Assembly: GCF_017916325.1 (NCBI RefSeq)
Contig: NC_090167.1
Coordinates: forward strand, 1,530,001-1,575,000
Direction: 5' to 3'
Source of the DNA: Leishmania martiniquensis
Lineage: Eukaryota; Euglenozoa; Kinetoplastea; Trypanosomatida; Trypanosomatidae
Length of the DNA: 45,000 bases
Positions 29,821 through 39,140 of this stretch are shown here, piece after piece. Numbering within the stretch: the first letter of the stretch is position 1; every line of letters begins with the position of its first letter. Below the pieces are notes generated by a model, which saw only the letters and a program-made list of their open reading frames with translations, made no database searches and was not told the origin of the DNA. The translations under genes and the position numbers were made by a program.

Positions 29821-31905
29821 ATGATGATGCAACCCCACATGAGCGACTCAGCATTCCTGACGGATGCCCTCTTCGATCTCCAGCGAAGCCAGGATTCGTC
29901 GGAAGAGAGTGATGCGTGTGACACTCTTCTGGTTCCATTTCGTGTGCCCCCACTGCCGGCTGCCTTCGCTTCTCAACGCTATGCGCTACTGAACTGTGGC
30001 CTGAGCGATGGCAGCAGCAGCCGAGGTCGCACGCTGCCGAAGTGGGAAAGGCAGATGATCCTAGCACGGCTGCAGAAAAGTGAACCTGTCGACACGGAGG
30101 CCTTCCAGCAGCGTCTGATATCTGCTAAAAAGCGGAATGGCCGTCCGTACATTCGCCAGGTGCGTGACAAGGTGGAGGAGGCGAATCGGGCGGAGATGGA
30201 GGCGAGAGAGGCAACGTTTTCCCGCGCAGAGGAGCGGCGGGAGTTTATCTTCTACAAGCACCACCATTTGGTGGAAATCAACAGACGGGAAAAGACTCTG
30301 GCGCGTGCGAGGAAGTGGTGCACCATTGTTGTGTGCCATGTCTTCCTTGCGGCCCTCATGCAGGAGCGGCGAGTACAGGAGGCAATGGAAACGTTTCGGT
30401 TCCTGTTGGCCCCGATGGTTCGGAGATTTCTCACGCTCCGTGCCCGTCGAAGAGAGTCGGCGGAGATGACGCGCAGCCATCTCAGCGACATTCCATTTCC
30501 CTTTCCACATCTCATTCAGAGTATGCGCGGCACGTTCTTTGAGGGCTGGCCACCGTCTCTGCTGGAGAAGCTGGCGGAGAAAGGAAAACCGTCATACCTG
30601 CGCAAGGGCAGCTACCTGATGCACGAGGGTGACGTGGGCCGTGTGATGTTTTTTATCACTTTGGGCAGTGTGTCGATCGTCCTTCGCAAGAAAGGCCTCG
30701 ACAAGCGGCGCATCAAAGAAAACTCAAGTGGTGTTTTCCAAATGGACGCGCCATGCTACGCTGGGGAGTTTGCTCTCGTCTGCAAGGAGCCGCGCTCGGC
30801 TTCCATCATATGTGAGACGGACCTCGGCTACTGGGCTGTCTCGCCGGAGGACTACGAAGAGGTGGCGAGGGATCTCAGCCCGGAGGTGGCAAGCAAGCAA
30901 CGAGAGGCCACAGATGTGCGCCGTCGCCAGAACCTCCAGCGTTTTTTCCCGCTGCACGTGGCTTTCCTACGCAACTTCCCATACTTTTCACGATTTAGCA
31001 ACCAAAGCCTTTCGCGGTTGATCGATAGCATCGAACCGATTGTCCTCCACGATGGCGACTACCTCTTTCGGAAGGGGGAGATGAACTCCTCCACCTACTT
31101 TGTGCAGGACGGTGAGGCCGTCTTGCGCGATCATGAAGGACCTGATCGAAGGGTCTTGAAAGGGAGCTGCATTGGAGTCTTTGAGTGCTCCTGCGGCGTC
31201 AACGAGCCCAAGCGGAGCTCCATCGTCAGCGTGAACTACTGTGACATATGGCGTTTGAGCCGGGACGTGCTGATTGAGGTGGGCATGAGCGAGCCGACGG
31301 CGCTGCTGCACTGCCGCAACGCAGCCAAGAAGGAGCGCGCGCTGGAGATGCAGAAGGACAAGGAGGCGTTGCGGTGCTTCAGAACAGACCCGTACATGTC
31401 CTTCTGCTTCCCCAACTCCACGCTCACTCGACTCTTTGAGTCGAGCACGCCGACCGTCTTTCTCAACGGCGAGCGCCTTTCGCTCATGGGGAAGACTTTT
31501 AACGCCCTCACCGTGGTCATGAGCGGTCTCCTGGACATCACTATCTCACGAAACGAGCAACATATCACCGTAAGGGTACCAATAACTATTAGCGCCGCCA
31601 GCGAGTCCTTCCGCGGTCTGAGTCGTGTTATCGGGGCTTACGAGCTCGCCTTGTCCCTTTCCCAGTATGCGTGTTCTGTGACAAGTGTGGGTCTGACGGA
31701 AGCCTTTGTGATTGAGCAGTCGCAGCTGGACACACATGTGCCTAGTGCTCTTCGAGGTGTGATACACGACAGCGTGAGTAGCAGAGACTGCGTCAAACGC
31801 GCCTTCAAGCAGGAAAATGCGGGCTTACTCTACAGGGACGAAGCTCAGAGCTTTGTCCGGCTTTACAGAGAGTTGCGTGCTGCCGATCGAGACTCGCGTA
31901 AATGA
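29821..31905 (+). CDS. CARP1: CARP1-like protein with three cyclic-nucleotide-binding-like domains
   Basis: The 694-residue protein has a basic coiled N-terminal third and three consecutive CNB-like domains: about residues 240-350, 388-485 and 525-640. The first has a well-formed phosphate-binding cassette, GEFALVCKEPRSASI, with the key glutamate E316 and arginine R325. The second (KGSCIGVFEC...NEPKRSSI) and third (GAYELALSLSQYACSV) keep the fold pattern but lose parts of the cassette. Length and layout fit CARP1, the cAMP response protein of trypanosomatids found through resistance to cAMP-elevating phosphodiesterase inhibitors. There is no kinase, channel or cyclase domain, so it is a sensor or scaffold. 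The frame opens at a TTG upstream of the AG. The ATG at 29821 is the first of a cluster (29821, 29824, 29827, then 29839), so the exact start is uncertain by a few codons. Confidence 0.75.
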   Translation: MMMQPHMSDSAFLTDALFDLQRSQDSSEESDACDTLLVPFRVPPLPAAFASQRYALLNCGLSDGSSSRGRTLPKWERQMILARLQKSEPVDTEAFQQRLISAKKRNGRPYIRQVRDKVEEANRAEMEAREATFSRAEERREFIFYKHHHLVEINRREKTLARARKWCTIVVCHVFLAALMQERRVQEAMETFRFLLAPMVRRFLTLRARRRESAEMTRSHLSDIPFPFPHLIQSMRGTFFEGWPPSLLEKLAEKGKPSYLRKGSYLMHEGDVGRVMFFITLGSVSIVLRKKGLDKRRIKENSSGVFQMDAPCYAGEFALVCKEPRSASIICETDLGYWAVSPEDYEEVARDLSPEVASKQREATDVRRRQNLQRFFPLHVAFLRNFPYFSRFSNQSLSRLIDSIEPIVLHDGDYLFRKGEMNSSTYFVQDGEAVLRDHEGPDRRVLKGSCIGVFECSCGVNEPKRSSIVSVNYCDIWRLSRDVLIEVGMSEPTALLHCRNAAKKERALEMQKDKEALRCFRTDPYMSFCFPNSTLTRLFESSTPTVFLNGERLSLMGKTFNALTVVMSGLLDITISRNEQHITVRVPITISAASESFRGLSRVIGAYELALSLSQYACSVTSVGLTEAFVIEQSQLDTHVPSALRGVIHDSVSSRDCVKRAFKQENAGLLYRDEAQSFVRLYRELRAADRDSRK

Positions 31906-32896
31906 AGATGTACATAGCCGTCGCCCAGCACTCTGGTCAGTGTCCAATGCACGAAGCTGCGAGAACGCCGCGATGCTTCGGCGCTTACGGCGATTTTATC
32001 ATCAGTGTTTTTTCCGTTTTGGGCTATCTTTTTCTTTTTTTTTCAGCGTGTGCTACTGTGGAATGTGTGCCTTCTGTGTATACGTGTGTGTGCGCACCGA
32101 ACGTTTGCCTTTTCGTCATTTTCTTTTTGGAAAGCCTCTTCTTCTTTGGAGCCCCTCTCTTGCTCGCACCTCACCCCTCACGCCCTCGTCAGGGATACTG
32201 CTAAGATGCAAGCAGGACATCATACCTGTTTTGAACTTGTACTTGCTTCTTCTGCTCTCCATGATCTGGCCATGCTCGTGGAAAGGGTTTCCTGTACAGA
32301 TGTAGGCTGTCTAGCGCGGCCTTCCTGTGCGCGAAAAAAAAAGAGCCAGATGCATGTATCTGCTGACCGAGCGGACCCTATCTGCGTGGTGTTTTTGTGT
32401 TCTTCGTTCACAGTTTTTCCACCCTTCTGCCATTACATTTGTTTTTTCTTTGTCTGTTGCTGCACTCTTTTTTTTCCCCCTTAGCACGCTCGACGTGTAC
32501 TTCCAATGTTGCCAATAAGTGCTTTGTACACACAAACATCATCCCTGAAAGCGCTCGTAACACTACAAAAAAACCCGAAAAACATCGTCAGTAGTGCCTC
32601 CTGGATATTGGCCAGTGCCGCTGTTTTCTTATCGTCCCCGCATCCTAATCGACGCCCAGTGCTCAGCGATCACCGCCTCACTTGTCGTGCGCTGCCTACC
32701 ATCTCTCTTCATAAAAGGAAGAGGAGCCGGCGTCACCGATAAGAATGCCATAACCCTCTTGTGCTTGCTTACTGCTTCGCAGCTGGCTGTCGCACACATG
32801 GCGGTGGCTGCCGCTGTTGTTTCCTTCGTGGCTCTGTTTACGCTGCTCTCCGCAAAGGTGGGCACGCAGCCCCTCAGTACGCAGTGCACCTGGGCG
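31906..32896. other. Intergenic region between the CARP1-like and NAF1 genes
   Basis: No gene is supported. The first 600 bases are T-rich, with several T6-T10 runs on the + strand around 32000-32490, and read like a 3' UTR. The + frame from 32594 overlaps the NAF1 start in another frame, has no domain, and is treated as noise. Confidence 0.6.
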
Positions 32897-32988
32897 CAGC
32901 CACAGAAAAGAACACTTCTTTCCCTTCACTCTCCCTCCTCTCTACTGCACCCAAAGACGGCTGTACGCATTCCGCCACGTATGCGCAG
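32897..32988 (+). promoter_or_regulatory. Polypyrimidine tract and candidate spliced-leader acceptors for NAF1
   Basis: A strong C/T run (32910-32945) is followed by AG at 32955-32956 and by a better CAG with AG at 32987-32988. Either lies upstream of the NAF1 ATG at 33042. Only the second is free of an intervening ATG. Confidence 0.5.
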
Positions 32989-33041
32989 TCATCGGCACAC
33001 CGCCGCTTTTCCCCTTCCCCCTCATCTTTCCCGCACTGGAG

Positions 33042-33857
33042 ATGAACGCTGCTATGCCAAGTGCGAGTGTGGGCGCCATTTATGCGGATGTGAAGCCCAC
33101 CCGCCGCGCAGTTTCCATTAGTTCTGTCGACTCTGAACCCATTGTGCGGGCGGCTTCGACGCGTTCTGTTGCTTCCTCCGCCTCGATCAATGACGAAGGC
33201 AGAGGACAGCGGGGCTGGCTTGCCCTCGAAGGTGATGACTTACCACTAGAGGATTCTGCCGTGGCTGACGAAGCCCTCGTGCTTCCTCTCAGGCAGATTT
33301 CTGAGGCACCTGTGGCGGTGGTTCACACAGCGTCGGAGGCTTCGCGCTCATTTGTTGCGGAAGCTCTTCCAGAGACACTCACGATGGGCGCGGGAACACG
33401 GCTTTGCCTGACAGACGGTACGTGTGTGGGCGTTGTATCCTCTATCCTTGGCCCCGTAAAGCAAGCCTTCTACCTGGTAAAGTCGACACGTCATGACTTC
33501 TGCGAGCTACTGAGTGCTCATCGACTTGCAGAGGGGGTGTCGTTGCATTATGATCTACTTCACCAGCAAATCATCTACGACCCTTTTCATCAGTGCGACG
33601 CTGCCAAAGGCACGGATGCTAGCTACATCAATGACGAGGAGCTGCCCGAATATGTCCGTCCCGATTTTTCAGACGATGAGAAAGAAATCCAGTGGAAGCG
33701 GCAAAAGCGCCGTCGCAGTGATGACAACGTCAGTATCAGCTCTGATGAACCGCCGGAGGAGATTGAGTGGTCGAAGTTGCAGCTTGATGATGACGCCGGG
33801 CCGCGTGAAGATGCACATGTGCTGGTTCCACAGTGGCTTCGGGGTGCTCTCAGGTGA
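33042..33857 (+). CDS. NAF1: NAF1, H/ACA snoRNP assembly factor
   Basis: The 271-residue protein has the Gar1/Naf1 core. A segment around LTMGAGTRLCLTDGTCVGVV leads into the diagnostic GPVKQAFY motif (G137-P138-V139). Then follow the SLHYD strand and the Naf1-type tail KGTDASYINDEELPE (GTDAS at 190-194), which continues into FSDDEKEIQWKRQKRRR. The GSDAS-NxxDEE-FSDDE-K-R order separates NAF1 from GAR1. NAF1 binds dyskerin/Cbf5 and is replaced by Gar1 when nuclear H/ACA particles mature. These particles guide pseudouridylation of rRNA and snRNA, which is extensive in trypanosomatids. The N-terminal 100 residues are Ser/Ala-rich and probably disordered. The open frame extends far upstream from a TTG at 32817, but no ATG lies in frame before 33042. 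Confidence 0.85.
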   Translation: MNAAMPSASVGAIYADVKPTRRAVSISSVDSEPIVRAASTRSVASSASINDEGRGQRGWLALEGDDLPLEDSAVADEALVLPLRQISEAPVAVVHTASEASRSFVAEALPETLTMGAGTRLCLTDGTCVGVVSSILGPVKQAFYLVKSTRHDFCELLSAHRLAEGVSLHYDLLHQQIIYDPFHQCDAAKGTDASYINDEELPEYVRPDFSDDEKEIQWKRQKRRRSDDNVSISSDEPPEEIEWSKLQLDDDAGPREDAHVLVPQWLRGALR

Positions 33858-34804
33858 CGCGCGCGCGTGTGCGCAGTTGGTGGGAGGCTAAGTACATAAA
33901 CGCGCGTAAACATACTAGCAGGCTCCACGAAGGCAGTGCTCTGTGCGATAAGCAAGACAAAACAAAACACCGCACTGTCTCCTAGCGAACCCTTCTCTCT
34001 GGCACCTCGAATGGTGGAGCGGCAGGGGGACTGAGGGGTATGCTCTCGCTAGCCGATGACAGAGGCTCCTTTATTGTAGTCGTTTGCACGCTAACTGCGC
34101 TGCTGCCGTTTTTGCAAACGGACGTTGGCGACAAGATGGGCCCTGCTCGTCTTCTAGCGTCAGACGAACAAGCACACGGGCGCCTGCTGTTACACCCGTA
34201 ATGCCGTATCTCGACTCATTTCTCACCACTTTAAAACCGGAACGAACGGAAAAAAGATTTCCCATCTCAGGGCGAATTCTCTTCGCTCATCTTCTCTCTT
34301 GTTTGGCTATCTGCCATTTCACATACTGCACAAGTGGCACTCAGCGGCGTGTGAGATCGGTTCCACACACCTCACCGCGCTCGCACTCGCACAGGACAGC
34401 GGGAGATCCCCTCTCACTTTTGCGCGTCGGGCTGCACTACTTTCGTGTGCACAAGGCGCCGGCCCACGAATAGCCAGGCGTGCTGTGTAGGCACTCGCTC
34501 GCCGACAACGGGTTTGCCGCCTGGGCAGACCATATGGGATAGACTGCTGCTCCTCGCTCTAAGAAGGAGGTTGTGGATCAGCTCGTGCTGGTCGCTTTCC
34601 GATTCGTCAGGCAAGCTCACCGACCATCAAGGACAACATTGTCAATCAACACCGCGTGGCGTGGCCATTGAAACGGCCATCTGGTGGCGGGTCTTGAAGT
34701 TCTCGAGCAGCAAAGGGGAGCTCTTGAAGATGCGTTGAGGGGGGTGGCGGAGGCAGAAAATGCTGCCGGCAGCGCGACATGGCACAGAGGCGCTTGTCTC
34801 CTAA
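33858..34804. other. Intergenic region after NAF1
   Basis: No intact gene is seen. From about 34550 the + strand shows GC-biased codon-like stretches (for example KKEVVDQLVLVAFRFV and LEVLEQQRGALEDALRGVAEAEN in one frame). They are cut by stop codons and run toward the relic at 34805. This could be the upstream part of the same decayed gene. Confidence 0.4.
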
Positions 34805-35215
34805 TACCAGCTGATACCTGGGCCTGAGCTTGGGACAAAGAAGTACCGCAGCAGTGCTCTCATTCAGGGCGCTGCGGCCTTCTACTACGGAGCCCTGCGT
34901 CCCAGCTTAACGAAGAGGATAGCGCTGTGGCCGTGTGAATGCTACAAGCTCTTGGGTCACTTTCCCTATTCTTCATGCAACAAGCCTTTACATTCTTGGC
35001 GTACAAGACACCTCCTTCTACAGCATACCCGCTGTGGGCTCGTTTGCGGAGCTGATAGGCCTGCACCTGCGACGGTGTGCCCTCTCCTTGCCACTTGGAT
35101 TGCTTTGCGGCAAGACTCATTGACGCCTTCTCTTCCTTTTGTAGAAATGCGCGAGAAGTATGAAGACATTTGTGCATTGCCTCCTGTTCACAGCGCTGTG
35201 GTGGTTCGACCGTGA
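34805..35215 (+). pseudogene. Possible decayed coding region of unknown family
   Basis: In the frame open from 34805, the first 60 codons read like real protein: YQLIPGPELGTKKYRSSALI followed by QGAAAFYYGALRPSLTKRIA and LWPCECYKLLGH. A TAA lies directly upstream at 34802-34804. After about 34990 the coding-like signal passes to another frame (YILGVQDTSFYSIPAVGSFAEL), suggesting a frameshift. Stops and frame changes on both sides argue for a pseudogene. I do not recognise the family; a membrane or carrier protein is one guess. Confidence is low because such stretches can arise by chance in GC-rich DNA. Confidence 0.3.
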
Positions 35216-36775
35216 TCTGCTATCTAAGCGGTCGAGGCCTGAGGGACAGACAGGCTCGCTCACGCTTCATATAGGCAACCGCGGCGGCTACCATCTCAGC
35301 CCGGTACCCTTACACTTCTCCCTTTTGGAAGGATTCGACTCGCGCCCCTTTAGGCGGCAAAGCGGTGTAGGGCCGTGATGGCGGTCTCGCAAAATGCGCA
35401 TCCTCATCGTTTACAAGGCCACCGCCACGGTCGGAAAGCTGCTTTCGGCGTTTATGAGTGTCGACATACTGCGCATGGGTAACTGTCAGGTGACCGCGTG
35501 CGCGAGCGCTTTCCCTGGCCGATCGAACCTGCGCCTTTTGCCGGCGCACATGAAAGCAGCCGAATTACTGGAGAGGTCAAGGCGCGGAACAGCGGTAGCG
35601 CTATGGCCAGAGGCGTGCTGCGACGTCCACTTCCTCTTGCCGCTCTTCAACCTGTTTAGTCTCTGCGCGTCGAACTCCAAAAGGGCGGTTCTCACGGCGT
35701 TTGTGCCAGCCGCGGCGTGTGGCGCTTTGCGAAGCTTACAGCGGCACCTGAATTGGTATGCGGATACTTGGGGCCTAGCGGGTGATGCGGCTGGACCCAC
35801 TACTCCTAATCAGCGGTACCTCCGATTTCGCCCGCGGACCGGTCGCTCCCCTCGCCTCCCCCCTTTAACGAAGGCTACACAGGAACTTGGGTGTCGCTCC
35901 TGAGCGCGCTTGGTAGCGTCGCTGGCCAGTCGGCACTCTAAGTTCATCGGCATCTCACCAAAGGTGCCCGGCGATCTCCTTGCGCTCTGGACCCCATGAT
36001 GTCTCTCTTGTACTGGGGCCAGGTGTGCGCACCCTTCATCCATGATCGCAAGCTCCCTTTCCAGGCTGGATGTAGGCATCTCGAGAAACAGATGAATTAG
36101 GGACCGCGATACACGTAGACGGGGACCATTTCGAGGTGCTCGCACCCTCTTTTGAAACTCGGTCAGTGCTAAGCGGTAGAAGCATCTCCGCAAAGCGATG
36201 GCCAGAGCCTCACTTCTCTCTCGAAAGCTTTCGTTGGGTGACGGAATCGGGCTAAAGCAGTACGAGGGGTGGGGGGTGGGCGAATGTTGACGTGCTGCTT
36301 GGCCTCTTGTTATTCCCCTGTGCTTGCACCTGCACACTTCGAAAAGGCTGTTCCCTATGATGGCCGTTTCCCCGCCCTAGAAGTGATGCCGCCTAGGAGA
36401 ACATGTCCCCTACTTCGACCAAGCCCTCAGCTCCTCTTTGAGCAAGTGCTCGCCTCAAAGGCTAGGTCGGCAGAACCGCAAACATTGGGAAGTTACTGGG
36501 TAGTGGCACACATGTGTGCTGTCAGCGTTTCGCCTTTTCGCTCCCGCTTCAGAGCATGAACGCCCTGGAGTACTGGTCAAGGTCCACAGGAGTGCCTCAC
36601 GTCGGTTTGCTGCTTTCTCACAGCTGCCGATGCTTATCTGCGCTGCAGATCCACGTCTTACCTGTGTCCCAATCACATTCCTAGTCGATTACTTCCACGC
36701 TGCTAGTTGAGCCAGTCCGGCTCCTCTTAAGATTGCCCGCTACTTGCTGTTCCTCAGGGGCACCCATGCAATAAA

Positions 36776-36807
36776 ACTACAGGGAAGACAATCTGATCCC
36801 CTGTAGT
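36776..36807. repeat. Short perfect inverted repeat (potential hairpin)
   Basis: ACTACAGGG at 36776-36784 pairs with CCCTGTAGT at 36799-36807 across a 14-base loop. It lies in non-coding DNA between the relic at 34.8 kb and the esterase gene. No function is evident, and chance occurrence is possible. Confidence 0.5.
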
Positions 36808-36968
36808 CTATGCGATCGCATTATATTTTACGTGGCCTCATCCTTGACCAGGCCATCGTCAGGCTTGACTAGACATACTCGTAGGTTCTCCTTTCCTTTT
36901 CTGCCCCGCATGTGCGGCTTCACCTCCCGCTGGAACATTGCACTGCTGCTGCAACACACCAAAAAACC

Positions 36969-37019
36969 TCCTCGGTTGTCCTTCTTCCTTTTTCGGCCTG
37001 CATCGCTACCACGGTCCAG
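36969..37019 (+). promoter_or_regulatory. Candidate polypyrimidine tract and acceptor upstream of the esterase gene
   Basis: TTGTCCTTCTTCCTTTTTC is followed by CCAG, with the AG at 37018-37019. The 5' UTR would be about 450 bases and contain at least one upstream ATG (37174) opening a 30-codon frame. Nearer AGs at about 37300-37360 lack a good tract, so this assignment is weak. Confidence 0.3.
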
Positions 37020-37472
37020 CCGACAGATACACGCGCACAACCTCAGCTCTTCTGCCCCTCTTGCACTAAAGGTATATCGAACTGGACCAACCGATTCCGG
37101 TTCGCGTCGTGCAGTCCGATTCGACTTCACGGAGTGCAGACCAGGATAAGCGCCAGCACTTCAGCTAGCCTCAATGCCACGAGGTAAAGGCAGCAAAGAA
37201 AAAAAAAACAGGAACTGTGACGTGAGCGCCTACATTTGCCACGCCGCCCATATAAAAGTTACCTAGTAAAGGGACGATTGCGGCTCTACGGTTCTCCGAT
37301 ACCACAGCAGCCCAGTCTTCCTCACTGACACCAAAGGACTAGCAGTAGACTTGCAGACAAGAGTGGCCGGTATCACCGGGGAGGCCAATACTCGGCAACG
37401 TACCACGCGAGACAAATTCTACAAGGTCATAAAGCGTGCCCTTGATTATCACACAACCCTTCGGCGTCGATA

Positions 37473-38252
37473 ATGGACGCTGTGTTGCTGCTCGGCGACT
37501 CCATCACCCAGCAGGGCTACTGCTCCGGCTGGGTTTCCAGCATCAGTGACGCGCTGGTCCGCCGCGCCCATGTTGTCAACAGTGGGCTCAGTGGGTACAA
37601 TACCCGGTGGGTTCTGGAGATACTACGTGATCCGAAGCGCTGCCACAGTATCATACCGGCTTGGGTTCGTGAACCACTGTTTGTTACCGTGATGCTGGGC
37701 TGCAACGACTGCGCTGAAGGGGGGCAACATGTTCCTCCATCTGAATTCTCTGAAAACCTTCGAGCTATCATTTCGATCGTTCTCTTAAAAGTGAATCCGA
37801 AAGGTGGCGTGTACGTGCTCACCTTACCTCCCGTTCACGAAAACAACTGGAACGCGTCGCACCCCGATAGGCGGAGATACTATGCAGCCACGCGCCTCTA
37901 TCGCCAGGCTACGTTGCAGGTGTTACGCGAATTCAGCACACAACAACCACCGCGTGCGTTTGCAGTGGATGTGCAAACCGCCTTTTTACGTTACGGTGCT
38001 CCTGAAGCAACAGAGTCTGAGATGGACGTCTATGATCCAGAAGGGGCGTGGACGTCACTTCTTGTGGATGACGGCCTTCACATTAATGCCGCGGGCGGTC
38101 ACCTTCTCAACTCCACGTTGCTGAGCGCCGTGCGGAAGTCGCCAGGTGGAGCCCGGCTGCTGCAGAACGACGAAGCGGTGTGGCCGGTGCCTGACTGGAC
38201 CACCACGATGTCGGTACATGAAAGCGGAAAAGATGTGAGCAATCACGTGTGA
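37473..38252 (+). CDS. IAH1: SGNH/GDSL esterase, isoamyl acetate hydrolase (IAH1)-like
   Basis: The 259-residue protein belongs to the SGNH hydrolase fold, close to the yeast and animal IAH1 group. Block I is LLGDSITQQGY with the nucleophile S10. Block II is the NSGLSGYNTRW loop. Block III is MLGCNDC with G76, N78 and D79. Block V is DDGLHINAAGG with the Asp-His pair D200/H203. All four conserved catalytic positions are present and the length matches the family. Members hydrolyse short-chain acyl esters; the natural substrate in trypanosomatids is not known to me. No signal peptide or membrane segment is seen at the N-terminus, so a cytosolic enzyme is likely. The gene stands alone in a gene-poor stretch, with no intact neighbour within 3.6 kb upstream. 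Confidence 0.85.
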   Translation: MDAVLLLGDSITQQGYCSGWVSSISDALVRRAHVVNSGLSGYNTRWVLEILRDPKRCHSIIPAWVREPLFVTVMLGCNDCAEGGQHVPPSEFSENLRAIISIVLLKVNPKGGVYVLTLPPVHENNWNASHPDRRRYYAATRLYRQATLQVLREFSTQQPPRAFAVDVQTAFLRYGAPEATESEMDVYDPEGAWTSLLVDDGLHINAAGGHLLNSTLLSAVRKSPGGARLLQNDEAVWPVPDWTTTMSVHESGKDVSNHV

Positions 38253-38870
38253 AGACGCAAGCGCCTCCTCGATGCGGTGCGGGCGCCTCTTGACGACATA
38301 TGTGACGGCTCTCACCCTCCTCTTTACTCGGTGGAGTGGAACACGTGTCTCACCATGAGGCGGGGCACAGCGGCATGGCCTGCCGCTCCCACGGAAAGAT
38401 GAATGGCCATTGAAAGGGCGTTGAGTATTCTTGCCACTGAACCACAGTAGCCCTATGCGATTTGCTGCATGCTTCTGCTTAAACACCCCATCAGTCTCTG
38501 GGGCCTCTCCAAACGTGCCATCTACTGTGTGGCCTTTCTCCTTTCATTCAAAACGCCTGCGAAGAGAACAAGATCTATCCTAGAAATCGCCTCCAAGCAG
38601 CAAAGAAGCCCCCCCTTTGGCACCTGACTGCTTGTACTGATTGAGCCGTTTACATTCATCGAGCCTCTCTGCCGTAGCACAGTGGCCTCGTCGTTTCTGG
38701 GGACGTCGAATGATTTTTTCTTTAGGATGGCCCTTCACGAGCTACTTGAGTCCATTACTAGCCTCTGTGGAGGCTACTGGGTCACCTCCTGACATCTATC
38801 TTACGAAACCATACCCAGGTGGAATATGCCGGCTGCGAGCTGGTGAGCTTGCTACCACCGCCCTCCATTA
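38253..38870. other. Intergenic region after the esterase gene
   Basis: No gene is seen. This is probably the 3' UTR of the esterase gene. Short open frames lack motifs. Confidence 0.6.
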
Positions 38871-38874
38871 TTTA

Positions 38875-38993
38875 CTATTCACTCTTCTTTCCTTTTTTCA
38901 TTTCACTCCCCACGCCGCCCTTCCTTGGCGAGCATCGGTTCCTTTCATATTGCTTGCTGCTTCACTCATACACCGCGTTGTCTTCGGCAACAG
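38875..38993 (+). promoter_or_regulatory. Polypyrimidine tract and probable spliced-leader acceptor for the glycosyltransferase
   Basis: A T/C-rich stretch (ACTCTTCTTTCCTTTTTTCATTTC and beyond) leads to CAACAG, with the AG at 38992-38993. The 5' UTR would be about 147 bases and has no ATG before 39141. Confidence 0.55.
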
Positions 38994-39140
38994 TCACACA
39001 CCTCGCTAGCTCCCCTGTACTCGCAATACGTTGCCGCCCTCAGTGCAACACGCTGAAAAGCTGCGCCACACACCAGATCGCTTCGCCGGCGCTGGTGGCA
39101 ACTGCGGCGTTCAAACTCAAACCGCTCAATACTAGGCAAG

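Larger units (their letters stand above)
35216..37472. other. Intergenic region with weak coding-like frames
   Basis: No gene is established. The longest ATG-initiated + frame is 35394-35903 (169 codons), with a hydrophobic middle near WPEACCDVHFLLPLFNLFSL, a weak coding candidate without a known domain. A 175-codon frame on the - strand (35810-36337) has a coding-like centre but opposes all other genes. A 9-bp inverted repeat lies at 36776-36807. C/T-rich DNA at 36880-37020 may serve trans-splicing of the next gene. Confidence 0.4.

Noticed and set aside
32594..33121. 175-codon + strand frame overlapping the NAF1 start
   Set aside because: It runs in another frame through the presumed NAF1 leader and its polypyrimidine tract, and has no recognisable feature.
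35810..36337. 175-codon - strand frame with a coding-like centre
   Set aside because: I considered a retroelement fragment, but no reverse-transcriptase or endonuclease motif is visible and the strand opposes all genes.
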